Shown in pieces: positions 1 through 7,085 of a stretch of DNA of 13,241 bases; the stretch's first letter is position 1; each line of letters begins with the position of its first letter. The DNA is taken from contig JAFIEC010000055.1 of assembly GCA_020832725.1 (NCBI GenBank), positions 1-13,241 of the forward strand. Direction: 5' to 3'. Made by a program: the position numbers and the translations under genes. Source of the stretch: Paracoccaceae bacterium (lineage in GTDB: Bacteria; Pseudomonadota; Alphaproteobacteria; Rhodobacterales; Rhodobacteraceae). A model generated the notes under the pieces. It saw only the letters and a list, made by a program, of their open reading frames with translations, made no database searches and had not been told where the DNA came from.

Positions 1-524
1 CGGCGGATCACCAGCACTTCGGAGCGGATCACCCGGGCAAACCGGGTCCAGTCCACCACGATGATGGCAAGGATCACCTTCTCGACACCCGCGCCCAGAC
101 CCACCAGCAGGATCAGCGCGAGGATAACCGGGGGAAACGACATCCATGTGTCCACGAGGCGGCCGACCAGCCAGTCCACCCAGCCGCCCATGTAGCCCGC
201 CACAAGGGCGATGATCGTGCCCAGCACCATCGCGCCGCTGGCGGCGGCCACTGCGACATAGAGGGCAATGCGCGTCCCGTAGATCAGCCGCGACAGGATG
301 CACCGGCCCAGCCCGTCGGTCCCCAGCGGATAGGCCGGATCGCCTGCGGCATCCCACGCCGGGGGCAGCAGCATCATGATCAGGTCCTGGCGGTTCGGAT
401 CGTGCGGGGCCAGCCACGGCGCAAGGGCCGCGCACAGAAACAGCACCGCCAGCATGGCCAGGCCCGCCAGCACGCGCGGATTGACCAGCGCTCGTCGGGC
501 GATCGTGGGGACGGGGCCGCTCAT
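1..524 (-). CDS. ABC transporter permease, DppC/OppC type (3' end cut by window edge)
   Basis: This is the inner-membrane permease subunit of a peptide/opine/nickel-type ABC importer, partner of the adjacent DppB-type permease. About 174 codons are visible, beginning MSGPVPTIARRALVNP. A first transmembrane helix (about residues 17-38) is followed by the periplasmic DPNRQDL segment typical of the OppC N-terminal region. Next comes LGTDGLGRCILSRLIYGTR, the family signature before the permease core, then at least two further hydrophobic helices. The usual signature reads GRD; here the third residue is Cys. The start at 524 is supported by an ATGA overlap with the stop codon of the upstream permease (521-523), so the two are probably translationally coupled. 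The EAA loop and C-terminus lie beyond the edge, where ATPase genes would be expected. The family assignment is secure; the substrate is unknown. Confidence 0.93.
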   Translation of the reverse strand, partial: MSGPVPTIARRALVNPRVLAGLAMLAVLFLCAALAPWLAPHDPNRQDLIMMLLPPAWDAAGDPAYPLGTDGLGRCILSRLIYGTRIALYVAVAAASGAMVLGTIIALVAGYMGGWVDWLVGRLVDTWMSFPPVILALILLVGLGAGVEKVILAIIVVDWTRFARVIRSEVLVIR

Positions 525-1540
525 GCCGTGCGCAGCCGCGGGTTGACCACGAGGTAGAGCACCTCGACGAAGGCATTGATGAACAGCACCATCAGGCAAT
601 AGACCAGCGCCACGACCTGGATCACGGGAAGGTCATGGTTGCGCACCGCGTCCACGATCAGATTGCCCAGCCCCGGATAGCCGCAGATCACCTCCACAAG
701 GATCGTGCCTCCGAACATGAATCCCGCCTGCACGCCGATCAGGCTGATCGTGGGCAGGGCGGCGTTGCGCAGGGCATGGCGGATGATGATCGCGCGCTCC
801 GACACACCGCGCAGCCGCGCCTGGGAGATGTAATCCTCGTTCAGCGTCTCCAGCAGCGACGAGCGCAGGATACGCATGATCAGCGGCGACAGCGCGATGG
901 CCAGCGCAAGGGCCGGCAGCAAGAGGTGGAACAGGATGCTGCGGAAAAGGTCGAACCGCCCCGCGACCAGGCTGTCGAGCAGAAGAAAGCCCGTCACCGC
1001 GGGCGGTGTGGTCATGCCCGGCGCTATGCGCCCGAAGAAGGGCAGCCATTGCAGCGACACACCCAGCAGCAGGATCAGCAGCAGCGCCCAGAGGAATTCC
1101 GGGATCGACATCATGGCCGAGGAGGCGAGATCGATCGCCGTCTCTCCCGGGGTCGCGCGCAGCGCGAACATCGCAAGCCCGCCCGCCATGCCGATGACGA
1201 CCCCCAGCAGCAGGCCCGCCGCGACCAGTTCGATACTGTTGGGAAGCGCGGTGCGCACCAGATCGGCAACCGGCCTGCGAAAATAGATGGAGGTTCCGAA
1301 ATCCCCCGAAATCATGGCCTTGAGCCAGAGCCAATATTGCTCGATCACGCTGCGATCAAAGCCCATCTCGACGCGCAGCCGCTCGTAATCGGCCATGGTC
1401 GCCCCCGGGGGCAGCGACATGGCGACGGGATCGGCCGGCAGCAGCCGCAGCACGATGAACACCAGCACCGACACCGCCAGCATCGTGGGTACGGCCACCA
1501 GCAGCCGCCGGAACAGGATCTGGAGTGCGACGATGAGCAT
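521..1540 (-). CDS. ABC transporter permease, DppB/OppB type
   Basis: This 339-residue inner-membrane permease has the usual length for the family and forms the channel with the DppC-type subunit encoded next. The N-terminal helix (about residues 10-34) is followed by the characteristic LRLLPADPV segment. The core holds about five more hydrophobic helices. The cytoplasmic EAA loop that contacts the ATPase is around residues 236-262 (EDYISQARLRGVSERAI). The conserved GYPGLGNLIVDAV stretch is at 287-299, followed by a final helix and the terminal NPRLR. The start at 1540 gives the standard N-terminus MLIVALQILFRR; the SD is weak and the leader GC-rich. The gene lies 48 bp after the binding-protein gene and overlaps the next permease by 4 bp. 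The substrate is not predictable; dipeptide, opine or other small solutes are all possible. Confidence 0.95.
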   Translation of the reverse strand: MLIVALQILFRRLLVAVPTMLAVSVLVFIVLRLLPADPVAMSLPPGATMADYERLRVEMGFDRSVIEQYWLWLKAMISGDFGTSIYFRRPVADLVRTALPNSIELVAAGLLLGVVIGMAGGLAMFALRATPGETAIDLASSAMMSIPEFLWALLLILLLGVSLQWLPFFGRIAPGMTTPPAVTGFLLLDSLVAGRFDLFRSILFHLLLPALALAIALSPLIMRILRSSLLETLNEDYISQARLRGVSERAIIIRHALRNAALPTISLIGVQAGFMFGGTILVEVICGYPGLGNLIVDAVRNHDLPVIQVVALVYCLMVLFINAFVEVLYLVVNPRLRTA

Positions 1541-1555
1541 GGGCGCCCCAAGCAG

Positions 1556-1580
1556 GGCGGAGGGCCCGGGGCCCCCCGCC
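1556..1580 (-). other. GC-rich intercistronic stem-loop between binding-protein and permease genes
   Basis: In the 48-bp gap, bases 1556-1560 pair with 1576-1580 and 1562-1566 with 1570-1574. A single A/C mismatch (1561/1575) separates the two 5-bp helices and a 3-base loop closes the structure. No T-run follows on the minus strand, so it is not a textbook terminator. In binding-protein ABC operons, such hairpins commonly protect the upstream message or partly stop transcription, giving more binding protein than permease. That role is inferred here; the base pairing is seen directly. Confidence 0.5.
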
Positions 1581-1588
1581 GTTCAGTT

Positions 1589-3142
1589 TCAGCTCAGCGA
1601 CCAGGCCGCAGGCAGGGTCCAGCCATTGTCCCAGGCGACGTAATCCACGCTGTCGGTGTGGACGACGCTCTTGGTGGCCTGCAGGAGACCGATGGCATAG
1701 CCGTGATCCACCGCGAACTGATGCGCCTCGCGATAGCCCGCCATACGCGTCTCGTGGTCGGTCTCGGTCAGAAGCGGCGTGATCAGCTCGCCCATGGCCG
1801 GGGCCTTCATGGCCGAGAAGATGGCGTTGGGATCGAGCAGATAGCCGCCATACATCTCGGGGTCGCCGGTGGAATTGCCCCACTGGAAGATGGTCGCTTC
1901 CTTCAGTTCCTGCGCCCGCAGCCGCTCCTGGTAGGTGGAGGCCTCGATCACCTCCACCTCGGCCTTGATCCCCACGCGTTCCCACATGCCGGCGATGGCG
2001 CGGCTGAGGTCGAAATCGTTGGGGAAGAAGCCGTTGGTGGTGGACAGCGTGATCTCCACCGGATTGTCGGGCCCATGGCCGATGGAGGCCAGCAGCTCGC
2101 GTGCGCGCTCTTCGCTGAAGGGAAACTCGAACCCCTCGGGATAGCCCGGCGTGCCGCGCGCGGCCGGCACGTCGATGGGTACCGCACGGCCCAGATAGAA
2201 GGCCCGGCTCAGCGCCTCCTTGTTGATCGCGTGGTGGGCCGCCAGGCGGACTTCACGCTGTGCGAAAGCACCGTTCTGGGTGATCTGGAGCAGGATCACA
2301 TCGGCGACCGGATCAACCCGGCCAACCATCCCCGGCATCGCGGCAAGGCGTTCGTTCTCGCGGATGGGCACATCCACCGAAACCTGCACCCGCCGTGCCT
2401 CGATGGCCGCGACACGGGCGGTCGCGTCGCGGACGAACTCCACGGTCAGGTTGGGAATCGCAGGGGCACCGTTCCAGTAGTCGGGGAAGGCCTCCATCAC
2501 CACCCTGCTGCCGGGCTGATACTCCACGAAACGATAGGGTCCCGTGCCGATGGGGCGGGCCTGGAACCCCTCGAGGCCGACATCCTCGAACACGTGCTTC
2601 GGCACCAGAAAGCTGGCCAGGAAGTGCAGCCAGACGATGGCCGAGGGCATCGGCTCGGAGAATTTCATCACCGCCGAGGTGGGGCTTGTCACCTCGATGT
2701 CCGACACGCGCCGCCACAGGAAAGAGGTGTCGGGCCTGCGCTGTCCCTCGGCCACGTCCATCCGCAGCCGTTCGAAGAAGGTAAAGCGGAAATCCTCGGC
2801 GGTCATGGGCACGCCGTCGTGGAACAGCACATCATCGCGGAACGACAGCGCCAGCTCCAGGCCGGCGGCATCCTGATAGCCCCATTCGGTGATCAGCGCC
2901 GGGATGGTCTCCAGGCTGGTGGACTGGTCAAGGGGCTGGTCGAACATGCACTTGTAAAGCGACTGCACCGCAGCCAGCGTGCGGGCGTTCGGGTCCCATG
3001 TGGGAACATCGCTGGAATAGGCCATGGTCAGCTGACCAGAGGCCGCCGCCTGCGCCAGGGCGGCCGGCGTAACACCCAGACCCAGAAGCGCGGCTGTGCC
3101 TCCGGTCATGGCCATGAAGTTTCTGCGGGATAGCTCGTTCAT
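1589..3142 (-). CDS. ABC transporter substrate-binding protein, family 5 (DppA/OppA type), Tat-exported
   Basis: This is the periplasmic solute receptor of the adjacent ABC importer, 517 residues, normal for solute-binding protein family 5. It starts with a twin-arginine signal peptide (SRRNFM at residues 5-10, hydrophobic stretch to about 28, likely cleavage after an Ala near 30-34), so it is probably folded before export. Family signatures include FRDDVLFHDGVPMTAEDF (about 98-115) and GTGPYRFVEYQPGSRVV followed by DYWNGAP. Upstream ATG/GTG codons in the same frame exist. The ATG at 3142 is chosen because it begins the Tat signal and is preceded by a GAGGAAG Shine-Dalgarno sequence about 6 bases upstream. 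It is separated by 112 bp from the FAD enzyme gene and by 48 bp from the permease, both gaps holding hairpins. The ligand is unknown: family 5 binds peptides but also opines, nickel and sugars. Confidence 0.95.
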   Translation of the reverse strand: MNELSRRNFMAMTGGTAALLGLGVTPAALAQAAASGQLTMAYSSDVPTWDPNARTLAAVQSLYKCMFDQPLDQSTSLETIPALITEWGYQDAAGLELALSFRDDVLFHDGVPMTAEDFRFTFFERLRMDVAEGQRRPDTSFLWRRVSDIEVTSPTSAVMKFSEPMPSAIVWLHFLASFLVPKHVFEDVGLEGFQARPIGTGPYRFVEYQPGSRVVMEAFPDYWNGAPAIPNLTVEFVRDATARVAAIEARRVQVSVDVPIRENERLAAMPGMVGRVDPVADVILLQITQNGAFAQREVRLAAHHAINKEALSRAFYLGRAVPIDVPAARGTPGYPEGFEFPFSEERARELLASIGHGPDNPVEITLSTTNGFFPNDFDLSRAIAGMWERVGIKAEVEVIEASTYQERLRAQELKEATIFQWGNSTGDPEMYGGYLLDPNAIFSAMKAPAMGELITPLLTETDHETRMAGYREAHQFAVDHGYAIGLLQATKSVVHTDSVDYVAWDNGWTLPAAWSLS

Positions 3143-3162
3143 CGGGTCTTCCTCTCTGATGG

Positions 3163-3177
3163 CGGGCCTTTGGCCCG
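3163..3177 (-). other. Stem-loop in the leader of the substrate-binding-protein gene
   Basis: CGGGCC (3163-3168) and GGCCCG (3172-3177) form a perfect 6-bp stem with a 3-base loop, about 20 bases before the start codon of the binding-protein gene and just before its Shine-Dalgarno sequence. No T-run follows in the direction of transcription, so termination is unlikely. An mRNA-stabilising 5' structure or an operon processing boundary is possible. I found no convincing sigma-70 promoter in the gap. Confidence 0.35.
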
Positions 3178-3224
3178 TTATGGTTGTCTGTTGGGGTCGG
3201 CAGCATTCCCGCCCCTGTTTTCCG

Positions 3225-3248
3225 CCGCGCCTGCGCAACGTGGCGCGG
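3225..3248 (-). other. Stem-loop just downstream of the FAD-dehydrogenase gene
   Basis: CCGCGCC (3225-3231) pairs with GGCGCGG (3242-3248) around a 10-base loop, beginning a few bases after the stop codon of the D-2-hydroxyacid dehydrogenase gene. On the minus strand it is followed by CGGAAAACAGG, not by T residues. It could weakly terminate or process the message between the enzyme part and the transport part of the operon. Only the pairing is certain. Confidence 0.35.
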
Positions 3249-3254
3249 CATGCG

Positions 3255-4655
3255 TCATCGCAGCACCCGGCCGGGATTGAGAATACCCTTCGGGTCGAGC
3301 GCGGCTTTCAGCTGGCGCATCAGTGCCAGTTCCTCGGGCGTGCGCGTGTAATGCAGCCAGTCCCGCTTGCCCTTGCCGATGCCATGCTCGGCCGAGACCG
3401 ATCCGCCCAGATCCCGCACCAGCCCGTAGACCGCGGCATCGATACTGCCCTGCCTGTTCTTTTCGTCGGGGGGGATCAGGGCGATGTAATGCAAGTTGCT
3501 GTCGGCCAGATGGCCGAAGATCCCGCATGGATCGCCCGGCCAATGCGCCGCACGCAATTCCCGCAGGCCCGTTACCGCCTCTGCCATGCGGGCGCGGGGG
3601 ATGGAGATGTCGAAATTGACGCCCACGCGGCCCAGCTGTCCGTATTCATAGGGCGATTCACGATAGGCCCAGAGACGGGCGCGGTCCTGCTCGGATTGCG
3701 CAAGGACGGCATCGGCCAGAACCCCCTCCTCCAGCAGGGCTCCCAGACCCTCGGCAAAGGCCTCGGTCGCACCCTCGCCGGGGCCCATGGCCACCTCCAC
3801 CAGAACCGCGAGATCGGGCGGCTCGGCAAAGGGGCGAGACAGGCCCAGCGGCCCCGTCGCAAGATCGAGGAACTCCGACCACATGGCCTCGAAAACCTGA
3901 AGCCCGGCACCGAACCGGCGCTCCAGCCGGCCCAGAAGTTCCAGCGCACTCGCGGCATCCGGCACCGCGCAGAGCGCCGTCTGAACGCCCTCGGGGCGCG
4001 GATGCAGACCGAGCACCACCCGCGTGATCACCCCCAGGGTGCCTTCGGAGCCGATATACAGCTGGGTCCAGTCATAGCCTGCGTTGTTCTTGAGCATCTT
4101 GTTGAGCCCGCGCAGTACCGTCCCGTCGGGCTGCACCACCTCGAGACCCAGCACATTGCGGCGTGCCATGCCGTAGCGCAGCACCTGGTTGCCCCCGGCA
4201 TTGGTGGCGACATTGCCGCCGATGCTGCATGACCCGCGCGCACCCAGATCGATCCCGCACATCAGCCCCGCCTCGGCCGCAGCCTGCTGAACCTGCTCCA
4301 GGGGCGTTCCGGCCAGTGCGGTCAGGGTGGAGGCGGCCCTGTCCACTTCCTCGACACCTGACATGCGCTCCAGCGACAGGGCGATCTCTCCCGGCTCGGG
4401 ATGGGCCCCCATGGCAAGACCGGTCATCCCGCCCTGGACAACGACAGGCGCACCGGCCGCATTGCACAGTCGCAGGACCGCAGACACGCCCTTGGTGTCA
4501 CGCGGAAGGGCCACGGCCCGGGGCGGTGTGGGTGCCGCGCCATAGGCATCGGCGCAGTTGCGCGCAGCGATCTCCGCTCCCGTCCGCAGGCCTGCGGGGC
4601 CGAGCGCCCCGGCCAGCGCCTCCAGCAGACGGTCGGGTGTCGTGGCGACATTCAT
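3255..4655 (-). CDS. FAD-linked D-2-hydroxyacid dehydrogenase/oxidase (GlcD / D-2-hydroxyglutarate dehydrogenase-like)
   Basis: This 466-residue flavoenzyme of the VAO/PCMH superfamily would oxidise a D-2-hydroxy acid to the 2-oxo acid. The N-terminal FAD domain shows the PP-loop VVVQGGMTGL (71-80), SIGGNVATNAGGNQVLRYG (144-162) and KNNAGYDWTQLYIGSEGTLG (189-208). The C-terminal domain carries GHLADSNLHY (381-390) and SAEHGIGKGK (421-430). The implied metal/substrate ligands are His382, His389 and Glu423, with the same spacing I recall for D-2-hydroxyglutarate dehydrogenase. The terminal LDPKGILNPGRVL is standard. ATG 4655 is chosen over upstream in-frame codons because it gives the family N-terminus and an ATGA overlap with the V4R gene. 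There is no membrane segment and no separate GlcE/GlcF partner. The natural acceptor and the substrate (glycolate, lactate, hydroxyglutarate or another) are unresolved. Confidence 0.92.
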   Translation of the reverse strand: MNVATTPDRLLEALAGALGPAGLRTGAEIAARNCADAYGAAPTPPRAVALPRDTKGVSAVLRLCNAAGAPVVVQGGMTGLAMGAHPEPGEIALSLERMSGVEEVDRAASTLTALAGTPLEQVQQAAAEAGLMCGIDLGARGSCSIGGNVATNAGGNQVLRYGMARRNVLGLEVVQPDGTVLRGLNKMLKNNAGYDWTQLYIGSEGTLGVITRVVLGLHPRPEGVQTALCAVPDAASALELLGRLERRFGAGLQVFEAMWSEFLDLATGPLGLSRPFAEPPDLAVLVEVAMGPGEGATEAFAEGLGALLEEGVLADAVLAQSEQDRARLWAYRESPYEYGQLGRVGVNFDISIPRARMAEAVTGLRELRAAHWPGDPCGIFGHLADSNLHYIALIPPDEKNRQGSIDAAVYGLVRDLGGSVSAEHGIGKGKRDWLHYTRTPEELALMRQLKAALDPKGILNPGRVLR

Positions 4656-5161
4656 CCGGGGGCCTCGTCGATCCTGATGGCCTCGAAACGGCAGAATGGT
4701 GCGCCGGTGGCTGCGCATTCCACCTCGGCCGCGCGTATCTCGCCGCCCAGCACCATCCCGGCGACTGCCCGGAACATCCCGAGAATCGCATGACACACAG
4801 GCCCGTCAGATGGCCCGAAACCGACGGCAAAGGGGCTGTTGCGCACTGTCAGGTCCAGTCGCCCCTCGCCCGGCACCATCTCCCAGATGCCCCATCCCAG
4901 TTGCGGGGCCGAGGCCTCCACCGTCCTGACCAGCGCCTCGCCTCCGCCGCCCATCTCTTGATAGGCGCGGGCACTGTCGCTGCCCTGCTCGAAGATGGAA
5001 GCGCCGAATGCCTCCAGTGCTGCCGCCCGGGGACCCGGCTCCAGCCGCCGGAACAGGCCCATGATCGCCTCGGGGCGGATCAGGATATAGCGGCGGGTCT
5101 CGTCCAGATGGACGCCGATATCGGCGCGATACTCCAGCCGCTCCAGAAAATTCGCGCTCAT
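4652..5161 (-). CDS. Stand-alone V4R-domain protein (4-vinyl-reductase / hydrocarbon-binding fold)
   Basis: This is a small soluble protein of 169 residues starting MSANFLERLEYRADIGVHLD. The C-terminal half has the V4R pattern: a Gly-rich turn and helix (RAVAGMVLGGEIRAAEVECA, about 131-150), then the paired-cysteine hairpin ECAATGAPFCRFEA (Cys149 and Cys157). V4R domains occur in BchJ, in the sensor part of XylR/DmpR-type regulators and in archaeal small proteins, where they bind small hydrophobic molecules. No DNA-binding or output domain is attached here. The gene is locked between the aldolase and FAD-dehydrogenase genes by two ATGA overlaps (5158-5161 and 4652-4655), so it is made in step with them. 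A ligand-carrier, accessory or sensing role is inference; direct catalysis is not excluded. The fold call is fairly firm, the function unknown. Confidence 0.8.
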   Translation of the reverse strand: MSANFLERLEYRADIGVHLDETRRYILIRPEAIMGLFRRLEPGPRAAALEAFGASIFEQGSDSARAYQEMGGGGEALVRTVEASAPQLGWGIWEMVPGEGRLDLTVRNSPFAVGFGPSDGPVCHAILGMFRAVAGMVLGGEIRAAEVECAATGAPFCRFEAIRIDEAPG

Positions 5162-5952
5162 GTCGCCACCACCCGCGCAAAGGGCGCGCTGCCCGCAGGC
5201 GCTGCCGCATCGAGGGTTGCCCGCGCGTCCCTGAGCCCGGCTGCAAAGAGCGCGATGTCGCTGGCCGACACGACCATGAGATAGCCCTCCGCCCGGCGGC
5301 GCGCGGCCTCGCATGCATCGGCCGTGAAGATGCCGCAGGGCACCCCCGCTCCGGCGCAGGCGGCGCGCACGCGGGCGCAGGCAGCCTCGAGCACGGGATC
5401 GCCCGGTCCGACACCCAGCGCAAAGGCCAGATCCCCCGTGCCGATAAAGACAAGATCGATCCCCTCGACCGCCGCGATCGCCTCGGCCGCCTCGAGGCCC
5501 GCCACCGTCTCGATCATGACGGCGACAAAGGGGGCCGCCCCGATGCCGGACATGTAGGCGGGAAGATCGGCGAGCATCCGCACCCCGCCCGCCGAGCGCA
5601 GGCCCCGGGGCGGGTAATGGGCATGAGCAAGGGCCTGCCGCGCGGCATCGGCGGTCTCGATCATGGGCACGATCACCCCCGCCGCGCCGGAATCGAGCCC
5701 GGTCGAGATCGAGACGGCATCGTTTCCGGCAACCCGGGCCAACACCGGCACCCCGGGCCCGCCACATCCCACCGCCGCCTCGAGGTCGCGGCGCTCGAAC
5801 AGACCGTGCTGCAGGTCGATCACGATCGCGCCGGGGCCGCTGCGGGCGGCCATCTCGGCAAGGGCCGCACTGCCCAGCGCAAGCCAGACGACATCGCAGG
5901 CCTCGCCCCTGCGCAACCGCTCCTGCAACCGTCCGCTTTCGGGGGTGAACAT
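5158..5952 (-). CDS. HpcH/HpaI family class II aldolase
   Basis: The predicted reaction is metal-dependent retro-aldol cleavage of a 4-hydroxy-2-oxo acid to pyruvate and an aldehyde. The 264-residue length matches HpaI/GarL-type enzymes. Visible active-site elements are DLQHG (46-50) with the catalytic-base His49, Arg73 in ARVAGND, MIET with metal ligand Glu148, and GTGDLA with metal ligand Asp174. YPPRGLRSAGG (113-123) is also typical. DLQHG has Gln where HpaI usually has Glu. A GTG at 5967 would overlap the previous stop as GTGA and add five residues. ATG 5952 is preferred because a GAGGGAAG Shine-Dalgarno sequence (5958-5965) sits 5-6 bases before it, while the GTG has none. The gene overlaps the V4R gene by 4 bp. 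The exact substrate is unknown. Confidence 0.9.
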   Translation of the reverse strand: MFTPESGRLQERLRRGEACDVVWLALGSAALAEMAARSGPGAIVIDLQHGLFERRDLEAAVGCGGPGVPVLARVAGNDAVSISTGLDSGAAGVIVPMIETADAARQALAHAHYPPRGLRSAGGVRMLADLPAYMSGIGAAPFVAVMIETVAGLEAAEAIAAVEGIDLVFIGTGDLAFALGVGPGDPVLEAACARVRAACAGAGVPCGIFTADACEAARRRAEGYLMVVSASDIALFAAGLRDARATLDAAAPAGSAPFARVVAT

Positions 5953-5963
5953 CGGCGCTTCCC

Positions 5964-7085
5964 TCACGTGACCCGCAGGCCGGCCTGCCGCATCAGGGGC
6001 AGGACGCGCTGGCAGAAGAACGGCAATTCCTCGGTATAGTTGACGAAAGTCAGCGCAGCCCCCTGATAGCCCTCGCGGGAGATCGCCAGCAGGTCCTCCA
6101 CGATCTTCTCGGGCGTGCCCACCAGCGGAAAGCTGCCTGCCCCCCCGGCAAAGCGCTGGCGATAAAGGTCGAAGGCACGCAGGTTATGGGAGCCTGCGAA
6201 TTCCTTCTTCTTCGACATGTGATCGTCCACCGCTTCATGGTCGGCCTCGTCCACGGCATAGCGCCGGTAATAGGCCTCGGCCTCGGCCTGGGTTTCCCGG
6301 CAGACCACGTGGCACACCGTGCAGATGCCCACGTCGCGTCCCACCGCCCGAGATCGGGCGCGGATGTCGGCCACATGCTGGCGGCCATCCGCGATGTCGG
6401 AAAAAGGCGAGAACAGGAAATCGCAATGCCGCGCGGCGAAATCGCGGCCGGGGCCGCCAAAGGCCGCATTCATCGTCACCGGCCGGGGCACCTGCAACGC
6501 GGCGGGCCGACTGGAGACACCGCGCAGATTGTAATGGGGACCCGCATGATCGAACGGGGCATCCGCGCCATAGGCCCGCACGATGATCTCGATCCACTCG
6601 GCGGCCTGTTCATAGGCGTTCTCTACCGGAGTTGCCCCGAACATGGCGAATTCCGCCGGGTTCCAGCCACAGACGATGTTGAGACCCGCCCGCCCACCTG
6701 AAATGTGATCGACCGTGGCCAGCGCCTTGGCGGCATAGACCGGATGGACCAGCGGAACATGCACCGTCATGAACAACGCGATCCGCCGGGTGGCTGCAGC
6801 CAGACCTGCGGCCCAGGTGAAGGTTTCAAAGGACCATTCACGAACGTTCGTCTTGCCCCCGAACCCCTTCCACCGGGCGATCGGCAGGAAGAACTCCAGC
6901 CCCGCCTCCTCGGCGATGGCGACGGCGGCCAGATTGTCCGACCAGCGCGCCTGCCACCGCTCGGGCACCGTGGTGATGGCAAGGCCGCCATCGGCATTGG
7001 TCGAGAAGACCCCCAGCTTGAAGCGGTTGGGCCCGTGCATCGGATGCGTCGCCGTCTGCGCGGCGGGTGCGGTTGCAACGCTCAT
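5964..7085 (-). CDS. LLM-class flavin-dependent monooxygenase, RutA-like
   Basis: This 373-residue cytoplasmic bacterial-luciferase-fold monooxygenase uses FMNH2 and O2, probably with reductant from a separate flavin reductase not encoded here. FKLGVFSTNADGGL (22-35), FLPIARWKGFGG (66-77), FMTVHVPLVHPVYAAK (105-120), GRAGLNIVCGWNPAEFAMFG (131-150) and NAAFGGPGRDFAARHCD (206-222) place it in the RutA/DszA/EmoA branch. Thr107, Asn136 and Trp141 correspond, with an identical offset of two, to RutA residues I recall as forming the O2 pocket for a flavin-N5-peroxide (Thr105, Asn134, Trp139). Such enzymes cleave C-N or C-S bonds rather than simply hydroxylate. The start at 7085 overlaps the gntR stop as ATGA, with GAGGGG six bases upstream. 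The substrate is unknown; this is not assumed to be uracil RutA because no other rut genes are present. Confidence 0.9.
   Translation of the reverse strand: MSVATAPAAQTATHPMHGPNRFKLGVFSTNADGGLAITTVPERWQARWSDNLAAVAIAEEAGLEFFLPIARWKGFGGKTNVREWSFETFTWAAGLAAATRRIALFMTVHVPLVHPVYAAKALATVDHISGGRAGLNIVCGWNPAEFAMFGATPVENAYEQAAEWIEIIVRAYGADAPFDHAGPHYNLRGVSSRPAALQVPRPVTMNAAFGGPGRDFAARHCDFLFSPFSDIADGRQHVADIRARSRAVGRDVGICTVCHVVCRETQAEAEAYYRRYAVDEADHEAVDDHMSKKKEFAGSHNLRAFDLYRQRFAGGAGSFPLVGTPEKIVEDLLAISREGYQGAALTFVNYTEELPFFCQRVLPLMRQAGLRVT

Noticed and set aside
635..3133. Long plus-strand open frame (about 832 codons) opposite the permease and binding-protein genes
   Set aside because: It spans two well-supported genes and their gap, and the sequence is low-complexity (Arg, His, Gln, Gly), the usual shadow of GC-rich codon bias.
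3143..3238. N-terminal extension of the binding-protein frame
   Set aside because: It would bury the twin-arginine signal peptide; ATG 3142 has a good Shine-Dalgarno sequence.
4656..4796. N-terminal extension of the FAD dehydrogenase frame
   Set aside because: It lies inside the V4R gene in another frame, is Arg-rich, and the ATGA overlap at 4652-4655 gives the expected family start.
3096..5284. Plus-strand open frames opposite the FAD dehydrogenase, V4R and aldolase genes
   Set aside because: No recognisable domains and a biased composition; the minus-strand genes have catalytic motifs and coupled starts.
5953..5967. GTG start at 5967 for the aldolase, overlapping the monooxygenase stop as GTGA
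   Set aside because: There is no Shine-Dalgarno sequence before it, whereas GAGGGAAG lies correctly before ATG 5952; kept as an alternative only.
5964..7085. Naming the monooxygenase rutA (uracil degradation)
   Set aside because: Similarity is to the wider RutA/DszA/EmoA branch, and no rutB-G gene is near; a different substrate is more likely.
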